Origin: Spirochaetaceae bacterium
Lineage (GTDB): Bacteria > Spirochaetota > Spirochaetia > Treponematales > Breznakiellaceae
Assembly (NCBI GenBank): GCA_031265025.1
Contig: JAISDF010000190.1
Location: forward strand, 1-8,312
Direction of reading: 5' to 3'
DNA length: 8,312 nt
In this document: positions 1 through 5,030 of the stretch, piece by piece
Layout: each line of letters begins with the position of its first letter
Position numbering within the stretch: the stretch's first letter is position 1
Notes under the pieces: generated by a model
Seen by the model: only the letters and a program-made list of their open reading frames with translations
Told to the model about the DNA's origin: nothing
Database searches by the model: none
Position numbers and translations under genes: made by a program

Positions 1-1151
1 CGATTGAGACGCCAATCCCCATAAACGGAACGGGGGACTGGACTACCGCTCTCGCCACGATTAACACCACTCCCGGACACTACATCGTTACTGTAAGCGG
101 CGACAGTACCGGGCTTACACCGGGGAGCATCACCAGCGCAAGCAAGGTTTCCCTCCGGGGCACGGGGTCCCTTGCCCTCGGTTCCACCAACGGCAGCCTT
201 ATCACGGTCGGGACTTCGGCCACGCTTATCCTGCGGGGACCTACATTGAAGGGGAAAACCGGCAATAACAAGGCTGTGGTAACCGTCGAGGATTCCGGCG
301 CGGAATTCATCATGAATGCCGGGATTATCACCGGCAATACCCTCGGCAACGGCGATAACGGCGGCGGGGTGACTGTCAGGGATGGTGCGGAATTCACCAT
401 GAACGGTGGGGCCATCAGGGGCAACCACAATACCAGCGATAACAGCACCGGTGCCGGCGGAGTGTTTGTCAGCGACGCGGAATTCACCATGAACGGCGGG
501 ATCATCAGCGGTAACACCAGCCAACCCGGCGGCGGGGGAGGCGGGGTACATGTCGAGAATGAGCTTACCACCAGCACAAAATTTACCATGAAGGGTGGGA
601 CCATCAGGGACAATACAGGCAGCGGCGCCGGCGGAGTGTATGTCAACCATCACGCGACGACATTCGAGATGAGCGGCGGGACCATCAGCGGCAATTCCGC
701 CGAACCCATAGGCGGCGGGGTGTATGCCGAAGAAGGGACGACCTTCACCATGAGCGGCGGAACTATCAGCGGTAATACCAGCAAGGACATAGGCGGCGGA
801 GTGATTATTGCCGGGACCTTCACCATGAGCGGCGGAATCATCAGCGGCAATACAGTCACCGGCTTAGGCTTAGGCGGTGGCGTGGCGGCCGCCGGGGACG
901 CATCCTTCACCAAGAATGGCGGAATTATCTACGGCGATACGGACGCAACCCACACACCGGGTAGTACCGAAAATACCGCCACCTCCGCCGCTTCCGGCAG
1001 CGGCCATGCGGTGTGTGTAATAGAAGTAGTAGATAAATACCAAGACCCCCCGATTATAAACGTAGTAAAATACCGCGATGCTACCGCTGGGCCGGGGGAT
1101 AATATGGATACCACCGACGACGACAGCGACGCTACGGAATGGGATGGATAA
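1..1151 (+). CDS. Secreted beta-helix repeat protein, 5'-truncated by window edge
   Basis: The frame beginning at base 3 is open to the TAA at 1149-1151, so the start codon lies outside the window. A TTG at 246 could be read as a start, but the codons before it encode similar low-charge beta-rich sequence, so I do not use it. The visible 382 residues begin with a Thr/Ser/Gly-rich stretch (about residues 1-95), then eight imperfect repeats of the form FTM-S/N-GG-x-I-x-GN followed by a variable loop and GGGV (bases about 300-950). The tail is acidic and ends in TEWDG. Short repeats rich in Gly and Asn with regular hydrophobic positions are typical of right-handed parallel beta-helix surface proteins; the pattern recalls the GGAI/FxxN repeats of chlamydial Pmp proteins and repeat proteins of gut treponemes. 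An extracellular or cell-surface role such as adhesion is inferred. The signal peptide would be outside the window. No C-terminal autotransporter barrel or sorting motif is visible. No enzymatic residues are recognised, so a pectate-lyase activity is not supported. Confidence 0.85.
   Translation, partial: IETPIPINGTGDWTTALATINTTPGHYIVTVSGDSTGLTPGSITSASKVSLRGTGSLALGSTNGSLITVGTSATLILRGPTLKGKTGNNKAVVTVEDSGAEFIMNAGIITGNTLGNGDNGGGVTVRDGAEFTMNGGAIRGNHNTSDNSTGAGGVFVSDAEFTMNGGIISGNTSQPGGGGGGVHVENELTTSTKFTMKGGTIRDNTGSGAGGVYVNHHATTFEMSGGTISGNSAEPIGGGVYAEEGTTFTMSGGTISGNTSKDIGGGVIIAGTFTMSGGIISGNTVTGLGLGGGVAAAGDASFTKNGGIIYGDTDATHTPGSTENTATSAASGSGHAVCVIEVVDKYQDPPIINVVKYRDATAGPGDNMDTTDDDSDATEWDG
300..950 (+). 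repeat. Eight tandem imperfect beta-helix coding repeats
   Basis: Within the surface-protein gene, a unit of roughly 75-95 bp recurs eight times. The cores at protein level are EFIMNAGIITGN, EFTMNGGAIRGN, EFTMNGGIISGN, KFTMKGGTIRDN, FEMSGGTISGN, FTMSGGTISGN, FTMSGGIISGN and FTKNGGIIYGD. Each is followed by a loop of variable length; a GGGV- or AGGV-type turn (GGGV or AGGV plus V/Y/I/A) closes the first seven. At DNA level the word ttcaccatgaacgg or ttcaccatgagcggcgg recurs almost unchanged, suggesting recent duplication or gene conversion among units. The last copy is degenerate (K for M, GD for GN) and marks the end of the array. Loop lengths differ, so this is not a strict satellite. Confidence 0.85.
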
Positions 1152-1187
1152 TTAGCTAAAATCCGGCAAGAAAGAAAATCCAAGGGT

Positions 1188-1218
1188 GCTTTCCCAAAAC
1201 CTGAAGTTTTGGGAAAGC
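1188..1218 (+). terminator. Perfect 13-bp inverted repeat after the surface-protein gene
   Basis: The arms gctttcccaaaac and gttttgggaaagc are exact reverse complements around a 5-nt loop (ctgaa), 36 bp downstream of the TAA. The position suits a transcription terminator for the upstream gene. On the + strand no U-tract follows (ctcaggtaacg), so it does not fit a classical intrinsic terminator. Read on the - strand it is followed by a T-rich stretch after about eight bases. It may be a bidirectional or factor-assisted terminator, an mRNA 3'-end stabiliser, or a dispersed palindromic element. Confidence 0.6.
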
Positions 1219-1372
1219 CTCAGGTAACGAAATGATGCCTGGTTTCGTAGCTATCCTCCTACACCCAAATATCCTTTCTCATGCTGATAGTCTTACTCCG
1301 CTTGTTGCTCATCTCCGTATTGGGGATAAAGCCGTTTGAGGGTTTCATACCCTGGGCCCTGCCGCGCGCTTG
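1219..1372. other. Non-coding stretch between hairpin and TA promoter
   Basis: No convincing gene is seen here on either strand. There is a weak hairpin with arms acgaaa (1227-1232) and tttcgt (1243-1248) and a 10-nt loop directly after the perfect palindrome. The - strand holds a 29-codon ATG-started frame at 1348-1259, which is too short and lacks a good ribosome binding site, so I do not call it. The stretch may contain remains of earlier sequence, but nothing is recognisable. Confidence 0.5.
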
Positions 1373-1401
1373 TTGATTGCCTGTAAATTATAGTTTATAT
1401 T
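1373..1401 (+). promoter_or_regulatory. Sigma70-like promoter of the toxin-antitoxin locus
   Basis: TTGATT (1373-1378) and TATATT (1396-1401) are separated by exactly 17 bp in a very AT-rich stretch. The expected transcription start is at about 1408, the A of the toxin-remnant ATG, so that frame would be read from a leaderless or nearly leaderless transcript; no Shine-Dalgarno sequence precedes it. Between the two boxes sits an imperfect palindrome TAAA-N6-TTTA (1384-1397) that overlaps the -10 box. It is a possible operator for autoregulation by the antitoxin, as is usual for TA loci. The call is by consensus matching only. Confidence 0.5.
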
Positions 1402-1407
1402 GGTATC

Positions 1408-1578
1408 ATGAAGGAAATACGCAGATCAAGCCTTTACAAGAAATGGATCAAAAATCTTAGGGATCCCCAGGTCAGAGCGCGTATTCTTGTCAGGGTGAAA
1501 CGGCTTGCCGAGGGGAATTCCGGGGACAGCCGTTTTCTGGGTAATGAGGAGGATAAAGATGGAAGAAGTAACTTTTGA
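1408..1578 (+). pseudogene. Internally deleted HigB/RelE-like toxin (HI1419 family remnant)
   Basis: An ATG at 1408 opens a 56-residue frame ending at TGA 1576-1578. The first about 45 residues (MKEIRRSSLYKKWIKNLRD, then VRARILVRVKRLAEGNSGD) match the N-terminal pattern of the putative addiction-module killer proteins typified by Haemophilus HI1419, which have the RelE/ParE fold: an R-x-(S/T)-x-x-(Y/F)-x-KW start, the LRD turn, the ARI-R-RL helix and the GN-GD turn. Full-length members have about 100 residues and continue with an ELRI strand, a G-GYRVYF motif and an LL-GGDKS-Q-DI segment. All of these are absent here; after SRFLG the frame passes straight to NEEDKDGRSNF and stops. The simplest reading is an in-frame internal deletion of about 45-50 codons. 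The remaining end overlaps the antitoxin start by 20 bases, the normal geometry for this operon type. The product is expected to be inactive as an mRNA interferase because the strands carrying the active site are missing. A frame break by sequencing error cannot explain a loss of this size. Confidence 0.75.
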
Positions 1579-1852
1579 AAAATGGGATCCCGCCGATGAT
1601 ATTGAAACCAAAGAGGATGTAGCAGCAACCCTTGAGGCTGCCCTCGAAGAAAACGATACCGAATTTCTTTTGTCTGTTATCGGCGACATTACCCGGTCAG
1701 AGGGCATGACACGGATAGCCCATGAATTAGGCGTAACCCGCGAAGGGCTGTATAAATCTCTGTCCGCCACAGGAACTCCTTCATTTGAGACAATATTGAA
1801 ATTACTTGACATTCTTGGTTTCCGGCTTAGGGTTGAACGGAAAACCGCATAG
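1559..1852 (+). CDS. HigA-like antitoxin, HI1420 family (addiction-module antidote)
   Basis: The product has 97 residues. The N-terminal stretch TFEKWDPADDIETKEDVAATL matches the typical start of HI1420-type antidote proteins (COG3636/TIGR02684), where a W-D-P segment and an acidic helix precede a Cro/C1-type helix-turn-helix. Here the HTH spans about residues 44-70 (ITRSEGMTRIAHELGVTREG, then LYKSLS), followed by the usual P-F-TILKLLDILGF helix. In the family this protein binds the toxin and represses its own operon. The ATG at 1559 is chosen over an upstream in-frame start at 1505 because AGGAGG (1547-1552) lies 6 nt before it and because homology begins at this Met. The upstream in-frame codons come from the toxin region read in another frame. 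It overlaps the deleted toxin, so it now appears to be an orphan antitoxin. It may still act as a transcriptional regulator or neutralise related toxins elsewhere in the genome. Its family assignment is secure; its present role is not. Confidence 0.9.
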   Translation: MEEVTFEKWDPADDIETKEDVAATLEAALEENDTEFLLSVIGDITRSEGMTRIAHELGVTREGLYKSLSATGTPSFETILKLLDILGFRLRVERKTA

Positions 1853-1995
1853 CTCGTGAAATTGTCCGCGAATAATTCTTCCCCTTCATTCTCCTTCAAC
1901 TTCTTAGACCTTACGGCTAAAAAATGCCGATAATGAAAGGAACGGTTCAGAGCCATTCCCCAAGCTAAACGGGGTTTGAACCTGTCTCATTTAGT
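1853..1995. other. Intergenic region with a compound weak hairpin
   Basis: No gene is accepted between the antitoxin and the promoter of the next operon. GGTTCA (1944-1949) pairs with TGAACC (1977-1982), enclosing CCCC (1958-1961) paired with GGGG (1971-1974). A T-rich stretch follows only about 18 nt later (TTTTT at 2001-2005). This could end transcription of the TA locus, but the geometry is poor for an intrinsic terminator. A long - strand frame extends into this region, but most of it is the antisense of the antitoxin. Confidence 0.4.
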
Positions 1996-2024
1996 TTGAC
2001 TTTTTGATTCCGATGGATTATTCT
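1996..2024 (+). promoter_or_regulatory. Sigma70-like promoter of the glycosidase-ppx-ppk-rlmI operon
   Basis: TTGACT (1996-2001) and TATTCT (2019-2024) are separated by 17 bp. A start near 2031 would leave a short leader of about 17 nt containing AGGAG (2038-2042), 5 nt before the GTG at 2048. The position in front of a closely packed operon supports the call; the -10 box is only a moderate match. No operator or riboswitch-like structure is seen in the short leader. Confidence 0.55.
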
Positions 2025-2047
2025 CAACAGATTAAGTAGGAGCTGGT

Positions 2048-3475
2048 GTGACAAAACGAGATTTTCCTAAAATCCACTTTTATGACCAGGATTTTGTGGA
2101 TATTTACGATAAAACCTGGGCCTGGATACAGGATTACTGGGTTTCCGGGGGCGAAAAGAGCTCCCTGGAGGGTAAAATCTTTACCGATCCGGGCAGTCCT
2201 GTGGTTTTTCAGTCCGACGCGGTGTTTTCTTCCTTCTTTTTGGTCTATTCCAATCGTATTTATCAGGCTCACCCTACCCTGGACCTCTTTTACAGCAAGC
2301 AGGAGCCCAACGGGGCCATACGTTCCGCCTATAATATCGTTACCGGGCTGCCCGAGGTAAGCAGGGAGAATCCCGACGGGCTGGCGCTTCCCCTTTTTTC
2401 CTGGGCTGAATTCAACCTGTACCATAAATCGGCAAACAAGAAGCGTATCAAGGAAGTGCTGCCTGTGCTTCACAAGTATACCGAATGGATTGACAGTCTT
2501 TTTAAGCGGGACAACGGGCTCTATGAGGTTCCCCTGTCCGCGACGGGCATGGAAAACGCCCCCAGGGAAAAGGCTGTGTATCCTGTGGATTTTAATACGG
2601 TTATGGCGATCAATGTGCTGTACCTGTCGGCCCTGGCCGATATACTCAACGATAAAGAGGCGAGTTTTCAGTACAAGCGCCAGTATTTTTCCCTTAAAAC
2701 AAGAATCAACTCCCTCATGTGGGACCCTGACGAGGGTTTTTACTGCGACCTGGACCGGGACGAAGCGCGGCTTCCCGTAAAGACCCTGGCCGGATACTGG
2801 CCCCTTCTGGCGGAAATCTCCAATGACGACAAGGCGGAGCGTATCATCTCCAAGCTCCAGGACCCCGAGTATTTCGGCGCGCCCCATCCCTTTCCTTCTG
2901 TGGCGGTAAACGAGGCTTGTTTTGAGGAAAACGGGAACGGTTACCGGGGGTCGGTTTTTCCGCATCTGACCTTTATGGTTATCAAAGGGCTTGAACGCTA
3001 TCAGCGCTGGGATCTGGCAAGGGATTTTGCCATCAGGCATTTGTACTTTATGCTCGATTCCATGAGTCCCGACGGTAATCATCACAAGGGCAATCTCTGG
3101 GAGGCCTATCTTCCCTTAAGGGAAGGTCCCGCCGGAAAAACCAAGAAGCTCCCTGATTTTCCCCGGCCCCAGTATCTGACCTACGACGCCCTTTCCACCA
3201 TCTGCCTTACCATCGAAAACATTGTGGGGCTGTTTATTTCCCTGCCCCGCAAGACCGTGGACTGGATTATTCCCAATCTTGAAATCATGGGGGTGGAAAA
3301 TCTTTCCCTCAAGAAAAACATGATAACGATACTTTCCAATAAAAGCGGCAGGGGCTGGGAAATCCACATGGAAAGCGAAAAGCTCTACTATTTTACCATC
3401 AACATTCTCGGAAAAAAGAAAAAAACCCTGCCCATACCTTCGGGCAAATGCAGCATGCTGATCGATAAACTGTAG
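2048..3475 (+). CDS. GH63/GH37-like (alpha/alpha)6 glycoside hydrolase, probable glucosidase
   Basis: The product has 475 residues with no signal peptide or membrane segment, so it is expected in the cytoplasm. The GTG start is fixed by AGGAG 5 nt upstream and by an in-frame TAA at 2033. The body resembles the MGH1-like catalytic domain shared by GH63 glucosidases, mannosylglycerate hydrolases and trehalases. A VVFQSDAVFSSFFL segment (about residue 52) is followed by a Q-E-P-N-G-A-I turn (85-91), GMENAPR (167-173), the RGSVFPHLTFMVIKGLERY helix (300-318), and NLWEAYLPLREGPAG (349-363). In the family the GMDN-type Asp is the general acid and the Glu of the WE-Y segment the general base; here they would be E169 and E352, so the acid position carries Glu in place of Asp. 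Residues about 400-475 form a beta-rich tail as in related enzymes. Substrate is not predictable; an alpha-glucoside or trehalose-like sugar is plausible. It is the first gene of the operon, 7 bp before ppx. Trehalase or mannosylglycerate hydrolase are alternative names that I cannot separate. Confidence 0.78.
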   Translation: MTKRDFPKIHFYDQDFVDIYDKTWAWIQDYWVSGGEKSSLEGKIFTDPGSPVVFQSDAVFSSFFLVYSNRIYQAHPTLDLFYSKQEPNGAIRSAYNIVTGLPEVSRENPDGLALPLFSWAEFNLYHKSANKKRIKEVLPVLHKYTEWIDSLFKRDNGLYEVPLSATGMENAPREKAVYPVDFNTVMAINVLYLSALADILNDKEASFQYKRQYFSLKTRINSLMWDPDEGFYCDLDRDEARLPVKTLAGYWPLLAEISNDDKAERIISKLQDPEYFGAPHPFPSVAVNEACFEENGNGYRGSVFPHLTFMVIKGLERYQRWDLARDFAIRHLYFMLDSMSPDGNHHKGNLWEAYLPLREGPAGKTKKLPDFPRPQYLTYDALSTICLTIENIVGLFISLPRKTVDWIIPNLEIMGVENLSLKKNMITILSNKSGRGWEIHMESEKLYYFTINILGKKKKTLPIPSGKCSMLIDKL

Positions 3476-3482
3476 CGGGACA

Positions 3483-5030
3483 ATGAATTTGAAAAACCAT
3501 TCCGCGGCAATCATAGAAATCGGTTCAACCGGGATACGGGTTCTGGTTGCGGAAATTTCCGCCGGCTCATGGCGCATTGTGGACCAGGCGGGCAAGCCTG
3601 TATCCCTGGGCAGGGATGTGTTTACCTCAAGTCTGGTGTCCAGGGAATCGGTTCTTGAATGTATTTCGGTGCTGCAGAATTACCGGGAGCTTATCAGGGG
3701 CTGGGGCGTGGAGCAGGAAGATGTCCATGTCATAGGAACCAGCGCCCTCAGGGCGGCGCGGAACAGGGACCTTTTTGTTGACCGGGTCTACCATGAGACA
3801 GGGTTCAGGATAAGCATCATCGAGGGTATAGAAGAGACCCGTCTCATGTACCTGGCGGTGCGCTATGCCCTCAAAAACGATCTGCCCCTGTTCTGGCGGG
3901 CCAATTCGATGATACTTGATGTAGGCGGCGGTTCCACCGAAATCATGCTGCTCCGCAGGGGCAAGATGGTCGCGGCCCACAGCATCAAGCTGGGAACCAT
4001 ACGCATGGACCAGCTTTTTCACCAGGCTTCGGATTCGGCGGCCTTTCAGAGCCGTTATCTTAACGAGAATGTGCGGAACACCGCCGAGGCCCTTAAAACC
4101 GAAATGGACCTGGCGTATATCAGGAGCCTTGTCATTTCCGGTTCGGGCGCCCGTTTTATGGCCATGAACATGGGGCAGGAATTCAACAAGGACTGCCGCG
4201 TTGTACCGCGAAAACTTTTTATCGAATTCACCGAAAGGGTCAAGAACTATACGGTTGAGGAATGCGCGCGGGAATTTGCCATACCTTATTCCGACGCCGA
4301 GGATCTGGTTCCCAGCCTGCTCATATACCGGCTCTTTCTTGAACATACCGCCGCCGGTGAAATCGTGGTTCCCCTGGTGTCTATCAGGGAAGGCATGCTG
4401 ATAAATCTCGTGTCCCAGGTTGACGGCGGTTTACAGGAAGAATTTTATTCCCAGGTCATTGCCTCGGCGGTAAACCTGGGCCGCAAGTACCATTTTGACG
4501 AGGCCCACAACCGCCATGTGGCCCAGCTTGCCCTGACCATCTTTGACGCCATGAGCCACGAACACGGCATGAACAGGCGGGACAGGCTGCTCCTTGAGGT
4601 GGCGGGCATACTCCACGATGTGGGCATGTATATACGGGGTTCGGGCCATCAAAAGCACGGCCAGTACATTGTTTCCCATTCTGAAATTTTCGGCCTCCAC
4701 CAGGGCGAACTGGATCTTATCTCCAATGTTATACGCTATCACCGGGGAGAGCCGCCTTCGGAAACCGATATAGACTACATAGCCCTGCAGCGGGAGGAAC
4801 GGCTTCTGGTATTAAAAATGGTGTCCATACTCAGGGTGGCCGACTGCCTTGACCGGGGACATTCACAGCATATCAGGGAAATAAGCGTGGAACGGTATCA
4901 GGACACGGTGGTGCTGGGAACTTCGGGCATCATGGACATCAGCATAGAACGCCTGGGCCTTGAAGAGAAGGGGGATATGTTTCAGGATGTATTCGGTTAC
5001 CGGGTACGCCTGGTTCAGGGAACGTCATGA
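3483..5030 (+). CDS. ppx: Ppx/GppA-family exopolyphosphatase with HD domain
   Basis: The product has 515 residues, close to E. coli Ppx (513). Ppx enzymes remove terminal phosphates from polyphosphate; GppA relatives hydrolyse pppGpp. The actin-like ASKHA domain occupies about residues 7-310: EIGSTGIRVLVAE (12-24, phosphate-1 loop), VIGTSALRAARN (83-94), IIEGIEETRLMY (112-123, with E118 at the position of the catalytic Glu of E. coli Ppx), and DVGGGSTE (146-153, phosphate-2 loop). The C-terminal HD-like domain has H345, H378-D379 in GILHDVGMY, H420 in RYHRGE and D454 in RVADCLDRGH, so the metal ligand set of an HD phosphohydrolase appears complete, unlike many Ppx proteins. The usual Asp of the first loop (D-x-G-S) is Glu (E12). 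The ATG at 3483 has only a weak ribosome binding site (gcggga), but it is 7 bp behind the glycosidase stop. The stop codon overlaps the ppk start by ATGA. Direct adjacency to ppk favours polyphosphate over pppGpp as substrate, although both are possible. Cytoplasmic. Confidence 0.92.
   Translation: MNLKNHSAAIIEIGSTGIRVLVAEISAGSWRIVDQAGKPVSLGRDVFTSSLVSRESVLECISVLQNYRELIRGWGVEQEDVHVIGTSALRAARNRDLFVDRVYHETGFRISIIEGIEETRLMYLAVRYALKNDLPLFWRANSMILDVGGGSTEIMLLRRGKMVAAHSIKLGTIRMDQLFHQASDSAAFQSRYLNENVRNTAEALKTEMDLAYIRSLVISGSGARFMAMNMGQEFNKDCRVVPRKLFIEFTERVKNYTVEECAREFAIPYSDAEDLVPSLLIYRLFLEHTAAGEIVVPLVSIREGMLINLVSQVDGGLQEEFYSQVIASAVNLGRKYHFDEAHNRHVAQLALTIFDAMSHEHGMNRRDRLLLEVAGILHDVGMYIRGSGHQKHGQYIVSHSEIFGLHQGELDLISNVIRYHRGEPPSETDIDYIALQREERLLVLKMVSILRVADCLDRGHSQHIREISVERYQDTVVLGTSGIMDISIERLGLEEKGDMFQDVFGYRVRLVQGTS

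Noticed and set aside
80..646. Pro-rich - strand open frame of 188 codons opposite the repeat array
   Set aside because: It is the antisense reading of the FTM-GG repeats; its periodic PPFMVN pattern mirrors the real repeat and there is no independent support for a gene.
246..1151. TTG at 246 as the start of the surface protein
   Set aside because: The frame is open upstream to base 3 with similar composition, so the gene is truncated by the window edge and does not start at 246.
1259..1348. 29-codon - strand frame starting MKPSNGFIPN
   Set aside because: It is too short, lacks a clear ribosome binding site and resembles no family I recognise; an open frame of this length is expected by chance.
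1505..1558. N-terminal extension of the antitoxin from 1505
   Set aside because: Family homology starts at the Met of 1559, directly behind AGGAGG; the extension is the toxin region read in another frame.
1426..1956. 176-codon - strand open frame overlapping toxin remnant and antitoxin
   Set aside because: Most of it is antisense to the antitoxin, whose family assignment and strong ribosome binding site on the + strand are clear.
2024..3085. 353-codon - strand open frame opposite the glycosidase
   Set aside because: It is a shadow of the real gene in GC-biased sequence, with no recognisable motif or start signal.
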